Shown here: positions 12,093 through 22,848 of the stretch, piece by piece
How the letters are laid out: every line of letters begins with the position of its first letter
How positions within the stretch are numbered: the first letter of the stretch is position 1
From: Asterella californica
Taxonomy: Eukaryota; Streptophyta; Marchantiopsida; Marchantiales; Aytoniaceae
Direction of reading: 5' to 3'
NCBI GenBank assembly: GCA_036924285.1
Contig: JAYKYS010000005.1
Coordinates: 6,572,001 to 6,636,000, forward strand
DNA length: 64,000 nt
Position numbers and translations under genes: made by a program
Notes under the pieces: generated by a model
What the model saw: the letters and a program-made list of their open reading frames with translations, nothing else
Database searches by the model: none
Told to the model about the DNA's origin: nothing

Positions 12093-15000
12093 CTACTCTG
12101 ATTGCTCGATGGCAATCTCTACCTGATCTACCCCTATCGGAGCTCTTAACGCGGCTTCATATAAGCTAGGAAGCCCTGCGAACACCTCGGGTAATACTGA
12201 GATGGCTTCCTCCTCATCGTTCTTCGCTGACCCTGCTGTCGCTGCTGCTGCTTCTTCCTCGGCTTCGGCTTCCGACTCTGCTTCTGTTTCTGCTTTTGCT
12301 TCTACTTCTGAAGACGGAAGCGTCTTCTGGGAAGCGGAGTCGACTGGTGCTTCCTCGCTCTTCTGGAGCATTAGTTCGGTATTAGGGACCATGGCGACCT
12401 CATAGGGGTCCGGGGAAGTCGCTTCCTCCACACGGAATACATGGGAAGATGGTTCTTCTTCCTGTCTTCTAGAAGACATCTTGTCTTCCGGGGCTTCTTC
12501 CGGAGTCTTCTCGGCTTCCAACGCTGTCACTACCAAGTGCACAGCGAGGTCGAACTCCTTCTCCAATTCGGATCCAGTCGATGGTGCTGGAGCTTGGGAA
12601 GATGCAGTTACCGGTGGCGGAGTCAAGAGAAAACCATAGAGTGTCTCCACCCCCTCTATCTGTCTATCCAAGTATCGGAACATACTCTCCTTGCACTCTA
12701 CCAACATCGCCTTGGACTCATCGTCCCATTCTCTAGCCAAGATAAGCAACTTCCTACCCGCGGTGAAGTTGAACTTCTTCCGAAGCGCTTCCACCGACTG
12801 TGCGAGCATATCCTGCGCACGAGCTTCCGCTGCTTCTCGCTGCATCTTCTCGGATGCAACTTGCGCTTCTGCGGCTTCCCGCTGCGTCTTCCATGTTGTC
12901 TTCTCCTCTGCGAGGGTGGTGATCTTCCCCCGCACTCGAAGAACCTCTTGGTCGCGCTGCTGTAAACGCGCCTGCAACTCCTGGTTGCTCTTCTTCAGTT
13001 GGGTCAGCTCCTTGGCAGAAGCGGCTGCTTCCGCCTTGTATCTCACTGCGATCTTCTCCGTGGTGCGGAGACTAGCTTTCAACGCTTCTGTCTTCTTCTG
13101 ATCTTCTTCCTGACGCATCAAGGTGCGCAGACCGAATCCAAGATGTAAGGGCTTCTCCTGAGCCTTCGCTCTCTTCTCCAGCAACTCCATAGTTGGCTGG
13201 ATCTCTGAGTGGAAGAAGGCACTGAACTCTTCCAGTCTTCTTCCTGCGGAAGACAGGTTCATCTCCACAATCCGATCGGAGGTTTCGACCTTGTCTTCCA
13301 GAGGCAAGGATGCCTCTTCCACCACTATGGTCTTCAGCTTCTGCACACGGGAAGAAGCTACTCTTCTCATCTTCCGAAGTGGAAGATTTCTCCCCATGGT
13401 AGAAGTGGTCCTCTTTACTGCGCTTCCTCGCATCGCAGTAGGAGTATCCGTCCATCCTTTGTCTTCTGGAGTCTTCGGAAGACTCCCTGGTGTGGCAGAA
13501 GCGGTCTTCTGCTCCGGTCGGATACTCAGCGGCTCTTCCTACGAGTCAGACTCCGATCCCGAATGAATGAGGGAGGTGATCTTCCTAGGTACACTTCTAG
13601 GACCCATCTTCCTCGGAGGCGTGGCGTCTTCCGACTCACTGGAGTCGTCTTCCCTCACCAGAAGCGTCTTCTGATGAGAGCCGGACCTCAGCTGCGGCAT
13701 CAGAGTGGGAGGGGGAGTTGCGGCTGCTGCTCGATCGTCTTCTTTCGAGATCTCTTCCTTCGTCTCATGTTGCCCTGTTGGCCCATACTTCACCAACTGA
13801 TCTTCCGTGAGATCCCTCATGACTACGTACAGATAACAGAGGAAAGGTGTCAAGTGTCCTCCTGCCTGGGTACTTAAGTACGCTAGCTCCACCTGTACAT
13901 ATACGTGGAAGAACGCACCCCAGTTGACGGACACTCCTTCCGCGCACACTGCTTCCACGTCTTGATCTCCAAGGTACCTCGTCTTATGCGCTTTCCTCTT
14001 GGGAAAGAGATGCAGAAACAGCTTCGCCAGAAGTCGCTTCTTCGGCTCCCGGTAAGATTCTACTTTCCATCCGTTCCTTCCCTGCCTGTCCTCCATGAAG
14101 AGACAAGTGGTGCTTCAAGGCACATGCCATTCACTCACGATCCAGGGTAAGATCTTCTTCTCGAGTCAATAACCTTGGTCCTCGGATTCTGGTCTGTGGA
14201 AGGCCCTGCGCCACCAATCTTCAGTCCAGGAAGATGGTCTTCCTCGAGCTACTCCTGCCTTCGCATGTACACGGTTGCGAGGTGGCAAAGCTGCCCAAAC
14301 CTCCTCCAGAAGACCCTGGTCGGTGAGGTTCCAATCCCACATGAAGAAGTCGAGACCCAACTCCTGGAGGAAGGGTTTGGCCTCGACCAACTCTGCTGCG
14401 GGTAACACCAACCCTCGAGGATGCATCGACATACTTGGAAATCTGTTGCACTAAGCCACACGCACTTACTGTGAGCTGAAGGCTCAGCCCTTCTCAGGTG
14501 CCCACAGTCTAGCTTCTACTTCTCAGAAGACGAAACTAGTCTTCTAGAAGACAGCTACTCCGTCTTCCGAGATTCTAACAGTACTTCCTAGATAGCTCTC
14601 GTCTTCCGAGCTATATCTAAACCATCCTAACTAAGCAAGGCCTCGCATGGATTACCAAGAAGATAATCCACCTTGCATTACATCCTACTTCCTATCAGAA
14701 GATGGAACAAGCGTATGAACAAGTTCTAGAAGATGATCGCGGCTCCTGCGGTGACAATGACCTCTGGGAAGACCCCCGAGACAGCTTCTGATTCAATGTC
14801 TTTCTCGGAAGACCTCCCGAAGTCAGGCTTTCCTTCACTGATCTCACATGTCTTCTTCTTCCTACACGCAATCTATCCTCACAACAGACTCAAGACATTT
14901 GCACTCTATTCTTCTGACTTCTCACCTCTCATACACACTCAGAAGAAGCTTGCTGCTCGATGGGAAGACATGATCCTCGACCATTCTCTCTAGATTCTGC

Positions 15001-16335
15001 CAGCAAGACTTCTCACGACTCTCTCCTAAGTTCAGGAAGAAGAAAGAATGGGCTGCTATGGGTCGGACAGAAGAGATCCGAAATGGACCCTCACGTCTTC
15101 TCGCGCATTTTGCCAACCCTTCCAATCTTCTAGTCTCTCTAGGAAGATGTGGATTTGAGAAGCTTGGAAGACCGGGAGGCACATGCGTAGTTCACGACTT
15201 CCAACTTCTCAAAACAACAAAACAACTCACCAAGCCACTCGGAATTCAAACCAAACCTCTCTTAACACAAAAGCAAAGCAAATCCACTCTTGATACGAAT
15301 TGTGTACAGTCGACTTCCGAAGACAGTCAGGCTTCCGAAGCGTCTTCCGAAGACGATCATATTTCAGAAACGTCTTCCGAAGACCCAGGTTTCAGAAGCG
15401 TCTTTCGAAGATGTTCCAATCTTTCGAAGCGTCTTCTGTTCAAGGTTTCGGGAGTAGAGGGGTAGTAGGGTAGGAAAATTGATAGCTGGGATCTCCAATT
15501 TGAGGACTAGGGATAGGGAAGCTCGAATTGAACTCGGAGAGAGGAAGCTGTCTGACGGAAATTGGGCAGCGCTTCCGCACCCAATGTCACAATAGAAAAG
15601 TAGGGATGGGGGGATTGATCGATCAGGTTGCCTGCAAACAACCGGAGAAGCGCGGGGGATACCAAACAAAGGCGAGAAGCAGTGAGAAGGGAAGAGAACA
15701 TGGGAAGAACCTCTACTATCTTCTGTCAGCTTCCTGAGCTATCTTCGATCTTTTGCGCACCTCTGGCTCTAGTTCCAACTCCAATGCGACCTCACAAAGC
15801 TGCTTCCGTCGTCAGCTCCTGACTACGTCTCAATCCATCAAGACTTCCACCTTCGATTCCACTCAGCCGTCCTCCAATGTCAGCTTCCGAGAGTTCACAG
15901 AAAAACTCCTTCAGCTCGTTACGCTTCTGCTCTCAGCAATTTGACCTCGCCTTTCTTCCAGCTTCGAGTCGATCTTGACCTCACTCGATTTCACCTCGCT
16001 GTCTTCCTCACTCGAATCAATCACTCTCGAATCGATCTTCTCAACTAAGAAGCGCTCTTGCTACGGGAAGCTGAAATGTGCTAATGCGCTTCCTACGCAT
16101 CTTCCCCGCAATTTAAGGGTTTTGACCCTCCCGACCTACCTAACCTGTTCGGTGCTACCTGGTAGGTGCACCTACTTCTTACGTGGTTAAGCTTCCGCGG
16201 TTGCCGTTTTCCGGAAGATACGTATCTTCCGTCATCTTCCGTCTTCCGCCGTCTTCCGTCTTCGGAAGACACAACCGAGAAGACGCTTCCCGGAAGAAGT
16301 CAACTTTTTATTACAAAAAGCTCGTAAGATCATCT
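10640..16335. mobile_element. GAAGAC/GTCTTC-rich repeat unit
   Basis: A hand count gives about 55 occurrences of GAAGAC or its complement GTCTTC in ~5.7 kb, against about 3 expected by chance. They lie in both the coding-like part and the flanks and stop abruptly near 16290. The rest of the window has very few. The uniform composition suggests one insertion unit around the coiled-coil frame, but I found no clear terminal repeats or target duplication. Confidence 0.5.
12093..14432 (-). pseudogene. Large coiled-coil protein with three nonsense codons
   Basis: One minus-strand frame stays open for about 780 codons apart from three stops: TGA near 14166, a second TGA about 19 codons on, and TAG near 13539. 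All three fit single C-to-T or G-to-A changes, and no frameshift is needed. The N-terminal third has tryptophan-rich segments (DWNLTDQG, EDWWRRAF) and a WGAFFHVYVQVELAYL block. The middle is Ser/Asp/Pro-rich. The C-terminal 446 codons are a long coiled coil (KELTQLKKSNQELQARLQQR and similar heptads) followed by an acidic EAEAEEE tail. The layout resembles proteins of non-autonomous plant retroelements, but I do not recognise the family. An acceptor-like TTAG lies just upstream of the first ATG. Introns or readthrough cannot be ruled out. Confidence 0.6.
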
Positions 16336-16434
16336 TCCTTCTAAGGAAGCCGTAATCTTAAGTAACAACTCTTCTTCAGTTATACAAACAAGTTATTAAT
16401 CTTAAAAATTTCAAAAATTCGTGAATCCTATAAT
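14433..16434. other. Upstream non-coding part of the GAAGAC-rich unit
   Basis: No recognisable protein. It holds dense GTCTTC clusters, for example at 15310-15435 and 16215-16290, and CT-rich runs. It could be the leader or promoter region of the coiled-coil frame on the minus strand. Confidence 0.4.
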
Positions 16435-17420
16435 TTGTGGGCACTACAGAAGTCAAACACGACATGTGTCAACCTCACGAACAACCATCACACACCAACA
16501 TACGAGCTGCTCCACCAGCAGACCCACACACCAAACACTTCAAGCTCACATGTACAACTGCTAAGCTTGGATCAACGAGACATGACTCGCAATTACGCAC
16601 ATGGTCCTTCCAAACAACACCATCACGGTCCTCTAACATGAGTACTCCAGAAGATAACACCTCACGCACTCGTAAAATAATATGTCATGCGGTCACATCC
16701 AACGTCGTCGGTGTAGTCTGTTGTAGATAGATATGATCGTCAAGTTGAAATCTACGAATCGATGGTCGATAACCTCCTCCTCAAATAGTCGCATATCGCA
16801 ACGTGTCTCTATGTTGAGCAATTGCTAGGTTCTCAAAAGTCATAGGCATAACTCTCTGAAATGTCTCGGCTCTCAATCACATCATCCGGGTCATCAAGGT
16901 TCAACACCTCAACAAAATCATGACGAATGACTGAAGATAGATATGGATCTCGGTCATAAATAAGAAATACGTTGAAAAGGAAGTCAAAGACGCTTGTCGA
17001 CTAAACTGATAGTCTATAGTCAATCATGGTAACTACACATCTTAGTCTCCCAAGTGACCCTTCTGCAAGCCTTACTTGCACAATTCTCTTCATCTCTCCG
17101 TCAAACCATCCGCCTCAAGATGATCTCGAGATGTAGTCTGATGATCAATCAGCGGCTGATCACACAAGACCTGAAACTCATCAAGAAACTCTATACCTTG
17201 GTCCGTCAGCACTATAGCTGGTGCTCCAAAAAAACTCAGCACTCGATCTAAGAACGCATACATTGTCCTTTCACTCGCCTTGTCCGGTTATACCACCAAC
17301 TCAATCCACTTGGAGAAGTGCTCCATCATCACCAACACATACCGATGATGACGTACAATCAACGGTAAAGGTCCCACAAAATCCAAGCTCCAATGGTAAC
17401 CCAACCTCATAACCGGTAAG
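16435..17420 (-). pseudogene. Gypsy integrase C-terminal half plus PHD finger, arm 1
   Basis: Read on the minus strand from 17420 downward, the sequence shows integrase-core signatures: WSLDFVGPLP with the first catalytic Asp, APAIVLTDQG with the second, and ADGLTERM with the Glu. A typical tail follows, containing IAQHRDTLRYATIRGGGYRP. The end has Cys-x2-Cys and GAARMLVCDGCS, the first half of a PHD finger. Frameshifts and stops show decay. Chromoviruses have a chromodomain at this place; here a histone-reading PHD finger occupies it. Confidence 0.75.
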
Positions 17421-17488
17421 AGGTGTAACTATGGAGTAGGAGCATTAAAAGATGCTCATACTCGATCACAAACCACACATCATACGTG

Positions 17489-17765
17489 TCATATCAGTTT
17501 GGCACCTTGGCTAGGTTGGTCGAGTGCAGAATGGTTAATTCCGGTAGGGTCGTTAGTGCCGTTAGGGAGAGTTCTTGGGATAGTCCACTAGGGGGTATAC
17601 TTCGCAGGTAGGACTTGGAGGTCTTAGTTCTTCGAGTTCATCCTTCAAGCTTCTGGTTATGGTGATAATCTTGGTAAGTGTAATATGGATTCTCTGCGAG
17701 CACAGAATGGATTTGGCTCGACTTTAGTGATTGTTTAGTGTCGGTTGGCATGATGGAGTGAGTAC
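17489..17765 (-). repeat. LTR-like repeat of gypsy family 2, copy B (truncated)
   Basis: Reverse-orientation match to the middle of copy A at 9801-10302. Shared landmarks include the AGGTCTTAG/GGCTCGACTTTAG blocks and a CACTAGGGG segment. It lacks the ~100-bp flanking subrepeats and sits in the spacer between the two PHD-integrase arms. Confidence 0.65.
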
Positions 17766-17856
17766 ATGTTTTTCAACACTCGAAGAACTGAGTTCTTCGA
17801 TTGATAAACAAAGAAGTGCTACTTGGGAGATTGGGATGTGCAGTTACCATGGTTGG

Positions 17857-18511
17857 CTATGGACTACCGTTTTAGTCGACAAGCGTCTTTGGTTTCCTTC
17901 TCATCGTATTTTCTATTGTATGACTGAGATCCAGATCTATCTTCGATCATTCGTCGTGATTCTGCTGAGGTGCTGACCTTGATGATCCGGATATGTGGAT
18001 GAGAGCATGTTCTCAACGAGCAGAGATATTTCGGAGAGTTGTGTTTATGACTTTTGATAACCTAGTGATTGCCCAGCATAGAGACACGTTGCGATATGTG
18101 ACTATTTGAGGAAGAGGTATTCACATGTTTCATATTGACGATTATATCTATCTACAGCAGACTGCACTGACGACGTTGGATGTGACAGCATGACACACTA
18201 TTTTACGAGTGCGTGAGGTGTTGCCTTCTAGAGTACTCATGTTAGAGGGCAGTGATGGTGTTGTTTGGAAGGACAATGTGCGTAATTGCGCACCATGTCA
18301 TCTTCTCAACATCGATGGGATCGTTGATCCAAGCTTAGCAGTTGTACCTATGGGCTTGAGGTGTATGTTGTGTGAGTCTGTTGGTGGAGCAGCCCGTATG
18401 TGGGTGTGTGATGATTGTTCGAGAGATTGGTACATGTCGTGTTTGACTCCACCTCTCAGTGTCATTCCTGTTGGACAGTGGGTTTGTCTTCAATGTATAA
18501 TGCAGAGATAG
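17857..18511 (+). pseudogene. Gypsy integrase tail plus PHD finger, arm 2
   Basis: This plus-strand copy of arm 1 contains the same integrase tail and a complete PHD-type cysteine pattern at about 18361-18505: CMLCES, VCDDCSRDWYMSC, then WVCLQC. PHD fingers read H3 tails and chelate two zinc ions with a C4-H-C3 set. The expected His in the DWYMSC segment is Tyr here, fitting a C-to-T change. The last 100 codons (18209-18511) are an intact open frame, while upstream parts hold stops. Confidence 0.75.
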
Positions 18512-18551
18512 CCAATTAGATCTTTGCGTTGTCATAGTACATGGCATTCCA

Positions 18552-19396
18552 CGGAACTTCAGAAGACACTCAACTGGTATTTGTTCGAGAAGTTGTGCCT
18601 TAGCTTATCAAGCTGGGCAGGAGCTAAGCTGGGGCTATGCTTGACAAGCTGCCCTCTACCTTAGGTTGAAATATCACCCTGAAGAGGGCCTAAAGTTCCA
18701 AAACGCGAAGCTCGCGGAGAAGAGAGACTTCATACTTTCAATTTCGAGAAAAAGCATTCTAGGTAATACTTCTAATAATTATAGGTAATGCTAGGTAATA
18801 CTAGCTTAAGACTTATACTAACGTATAAGTCTTAAGCTATGAAAAATGCGAAAGAGGAAAATCTGTCAATTTTGGCTCGTGACTCGAATTCATGTCTGAC
18901 AGTGTGAGTGAGTAGGTGTTCGTGAGTACTATAGTTTTGACTCTTTATTCACTAGAAACAAAGTTGTATGGAGAAGTTAGTGTAGGAAAAGCTAGTAAAG
19001 ATTATATAGAAAATTTTCCTTAAGGATATGTACCAACTGTATTTCTTTTTCAAAGGAAAACAGAGACTATCCCAGTGATAAGGCGCTCACCTATGAGGAA
19101 AGTGGTCTCAGGATCAATTCCTCCTTGCATGTATTTCCTATTTCGGCATGTTGGTCTCCTGGAAGAGAGTCTATTTTGGATATGCAATCACGTCTTGCAT
19201 ATCTAGGGATGGGAGATCAATATTTCTATTAATCATGGGCTTCCTGTCCTAAGCCTCCGCATGCCACATGGATTATACCATGGGAGATACATGGTGCACA
19301 TATGGGGGGGCTGTAAGCTCTGTGAGGTGGCCCCATAAGTGTAAGAGGCTTTGGCTTACATTGGATGGCATGTGGTATAATCAAGGTGGCATCAAG
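18552..19396 (+). repeat. Left LTR of gag-only element
   Basis: Direct match to 21996-22848, about 0.85 kb. Shared landmarks are CTTATCAAGCTGGGCAGGAGC near the start and CTAAGCCTCCGCATGCC, then GCATCAAG, near the end. The homology edges are blurred, so exact termini and target duplications are not fixed. A tRNA-like box pair lies at 19075-19122. Confidence 0.7.
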
Positions 19397-20383
19397 ATGA
19401 CATTGAGAGCCAAGAAATTTTTAATAATCAAGGGCTCAGCTTGGCAGGAAATCTGCTTGACTGTTACGTAAATAATAAGAAGAGCTCAGCTTAGCAGGGG
19501 GTCACTTTACTTGATAAGTACGTCTGCTTATAAGGACCCTAGCTTAGTAGGGAGTTAGGATTTTGAAGAAAAACAGTCGACATAGCAAGGAAGAAGGTAT
19601 TCTTTTTTTTCCAATGAGGAGCCTTCGGGACGCACATGAGAAGTCAGAGATTGAGGGGATTGATTTTCTGAGAGATTTCAGTTGAGAGGTTGTCGCAAAG
19701 AGAAGGATAAGAGTTAGGAAGCTTGAATTTTATATACTAGACTGTTTGGAGGTGAATCTGATGAACAGAGAACGTAATTGAGAGCAGAGGAGAGGCGCGT
19801 AGGAGTGAGAGGAGAAGTTTTTGATCATTGAAGATTTTGGTGGTTACTTGTAAAATAGATACTGGAATAAAGCTTATTGGGTCGTGAAATGCCTATGTGC
19901 ACATATCTGAGTGTTTGGTTTGATTTGGTGGGTGTAAGAGATCGTCTGATCGTTGACAGCAATCTGTTTTTCTTTTGATCGACTTCAAAATCAGTCACAG
20001 TCAGGAGGTCCATCCTCCCCAAGAGAGACTCTCACCACGACATCTGGTGCTTCCACTGAGACAGATTGGAGCGATTGATTTGGAGAATTGGTTAGATTTA
20101 CTGAGGAAGATGGATCATGGTGCTGCCGTCCAAGGTGTTACTGCTGCTCAAGGTGTTCATGTTCAATGGACTCCTGATCAAGATGGGATCGACTCTCAAG
20201 GAGGACCTACTGTAGTTCCAATGACAATGCACAGCTTGCTGTTGATACAGCTCAGATTCTTCAGACGTTGGCTGCTATGATTCAACAGCAACCTGCAATT
20301 GGAAGAGTTGAGCAGAAATGTACAAAAGTGCTACAAGCAGTTGTTGGTAGATATGGACGATTTGGTGGCAGAGACGTTACTAG
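19397..20383. other. Leader of gag-only element
   Basis: Untranslated leader between the left LTR and the gag frame. Inverted or related copies occur at about 26740-27435 (minus) and 25320-25860 (plus), sharing a TTCAGTTGAGAGGTTG block, so the leader belongs to a dispersed family. Confidence 0.5.
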
Positions 20384-21194
20384 ATGGAACTGCTCAGGGC
20401 ACTTGAGGTTGAGGTAATTCTGAGTTTTGAGTTGACTGTTGTTCGTGAACTGAGAGAGAAAGTGAGAAATCTACAAAGGAGACATCTAGGAGGATGGACT
20501 TTGTTTGAATGTGCACTGAGGGAGGAGTTTCTAGAAGAAGATTTTGATAGAGTCACCCGGAGGACGTTCCTTGATTGGATAGAATGTCAACCTGAATGTA
20601 CCATGGGATTAAATGAGTTGATTCGTGAGTTTGAAAAAAGGTACTCGCAACTTTCTAGTCTGGAAAGAATTGACGTTGAACTAGAAAGACAGAGTTGTTC
20701 TTGGGACTATGGATGAGTTTATAACAGATAGACTTTGTTTCATGTTAGCTGATTGTGGAGCAGAGGGGGGAGTTACCTCTTACTAGAGGAGAGTGGAAGA
20801 AGCAGTATCTACTCTTGCTATACAACATCGTGGCAGGATGGCAATAGCTGGACAACTAGAGACCTTGCCAGAACAGAGAGTGCCCCTCGAAGCCTCTCAA
20901 GTCTCAATAGTTCCACTTATAGCTTCCCAAGTACATGTAGTGATTCCTCAGACGTCTGTAGTACATGTTCCAGCGCAGAGAGGTCCTAGACAACGTCTTG
21001 TTGAGAACCAAAATCACCATAACATGATTGAAGAGCTTACTCAACAGTTGAGAGATTTAAGAGTTGAAATGGCAGATTTGAGAAGAGATCAACGATCAAC
21101 CGCACCAGGTGCTCGACCTGTAGGAGGAACTTTTACTAGGAGATGTATTTGGTGTGATAGTCCAGATCATCTCAGAGGAGATCGTCAAGCTTAG
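20384..21194 (+). pseudogene. Retroelement gag (non-autonomous), frameshifted
   Basis: The first part resembles gypsy capsid sequence (EEFLEEDFDRVTRRTFLDWI, then LIREFEKRYSQLSSLE). A frameshift near 20690 and a stop near 20787 precede a continuation with an Ile/Val-rich region, a coiled-coil segment (EELTQQLRDLRVEMADLRRD) and a zinc-knuckle remnant, CIWCDSPDHLRGD, whose last Cys is Arg. No protease, reverse transcriptase or integrase is found before the right LTR, so the element appears gag-only and dependent on a helper. Confidence 0.65.
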
Positions 21195-21995
21195 CGGTTG
21201 TCTTGTGAGAGGGCGTGGTCAATTATTAGAACAATAGGTTGTATCTAATCGTCACTGGGCAACCTTTGAATACATATTTTGGAAGAGGAGGAATGAGGAG
21301 TTTGCTTCCAGCACTTACTGTTGTGAACACTACAGCGATGATTGCGGGCTCGGTAGAAGTTGATGTATATACAGGGAGAGTTGAGGTGCGCTCCAATCCA
21401 ACTATGGTTGAGCAAGTTGTTGAAGTTTTAGTTGAAATGATGAAGCATGATAATCATCCATCGGTGGTCCCTCCAAGTGTTGGAACAAACTCTTTCACGT
21501 CATGAAGGGTGTGAACAGTTGTGGGTTCCGCATCTACTGCAGATCGCACCAACTGTCAAACTCTTGGATGAAGTCATCCAGCTCAATGATACAAATCGTA
21601 TCCGAGTATCATCGAGGTCTCTTTGTGACCTCATATATATCGTCCATGTCCCACAACAATGGTGTGATGACACTATGTGTACGTCCAACCACGTGCTCGT
21701 CTGAATCAATGTCCTCTGCCGATGAGACTGGTCCTACTAATTGATATCTCACACCACTCCGTGTGAACCCACTGCTTATTGCAGCTGAATCTCTGCCGGA
21801 ACCTCTGTGAACCTCCGTGATGACAACCCCCGTGTCAACGGCGAACACTAAGATCTAACCAGAGCGTCGAAACCTCGTCATCATACGTGACGTCAACCTG
21901 CCTAACCTCGCTCCTACTGAGCTCACTATCTCCTACTATGACGATCAAGATAATCTAATTGGTCCGCTGTCGTAGCGCAGGACGTTAAAGGTGCG
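21195..21995. other. Rest of gag-only element, no clear domain
   Basis: The frame 21239-21505 is open but not recognised. The remainder up to the right LTR shows no conserved motif. A short purine run, GTTAAAGGTGCGGG, just before the right LTR could serve as a polypurine tract. Confidence 0.4.
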
Positions 21996-22848
21996 GGAAC
22001 GAAACTTTAGAAGACATTCAACATGCATTTGTTCGGGAAGCTGCGCCCTAGCTTATCAAGCTGGGCAGGAGCTAAGCTGGGGCCATGCTTGACAAGCTGC
22101 CCCCTAGCTTAAACTGAAATATCACCTTGAAAGAGGTCGAAGAGCATCAGAATGCAGAGCTCGGCGAGGAGAGCGACTTCGTGCTTCCAGTTTCGACAGA
22201 AAGTGTTTTAAGTAGTAGTTAGTACGGGTTTTAGACTGAGAAATGTATGAAAGAGGGAAATCTGTCGATTTTGGCTCGTGACTCAAACTCAGAATCTGAT
22301 AGCGTGAGCGTGTAGGTGTTCACAAGTACTATAGTTTTGACTCTTTATTCATAGAAAACGGAGTTGTATAGTGAAGTTAGCGTAGAAAAGGCTAGTAAAG
22401 ACTTTACAGGAAAACTTCTTAGTAAAAGCATGTGTACAGAAAATTTAACTGTTTTGAACGGAACCAAAGGCCATCCCAGTGATAGGGCGCCTGCCTAGGG
22501 AGGAGGAGGTCTCAGGATCAAACCCCCCTGGCCTTGGGTTCCTATTCCGGCATGTTGGTCTCCCGGATGGGAGTCTATGTTGGGTGTGCAGCCATGTCTT
22601 GTATATCTAGGGACGGGAGACCGGTATTTCCTTTAATCGTGGGTTTCCTGGTCTAAGCCTCCGCATGCCATCCTGAATATACTATTCGTGGGTTTCCTGG
22701 TCTAAGCCTCCGCATGCCATCCTGAATATACTATGGGAGATACCTGGTGCGCATATGGGGGGGCTGTAAGCCCTGTGGGGTAGCCTCATAAGTGTTAAGG
22801 CTTCGGTCTACATTGGATGGCTTGTAGTATATTCAGGGTGACATCAAG
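21996..22848 (+). repeat. Right LTR of gag-only element
   Basis: Partner of 18552-19396. It contains a local tandem duplication of ~49 bp (about 22637-22685 and 22686-22734). An inverted pair, CATCCTGAATATAC and GTATATTCAGGGTG, could fold the LTR end into a hairpin. A tRNA-like A box (about 22478-22495) and B box (about 22508-22524) are present. Confidence 0.7.

Larger units (their letters stand above)
16435..18460. repeat. Inverted repeat, ~600-bp arms around ~820-bp spacer
   Basis: About 16435-17030 and 17857-18460 are diverged inverted copies; landmarks are GTCGACAAGCGTCTTTG and GACACGTTGCGATATG. Transcription through both would give a long hairpin RNA. The spacer holds the rest of arm 1's integrase and LTR copy B. 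Confidence 0.75.

Noticed and set aside
12441..13877. Long plus-strand frames of 174 and 222 codons
   Set aside because: They are antisense shadows of the minus-strand coiled-coil frame and consist of Ser/Leu/Phe-rich low-complexity sequence.
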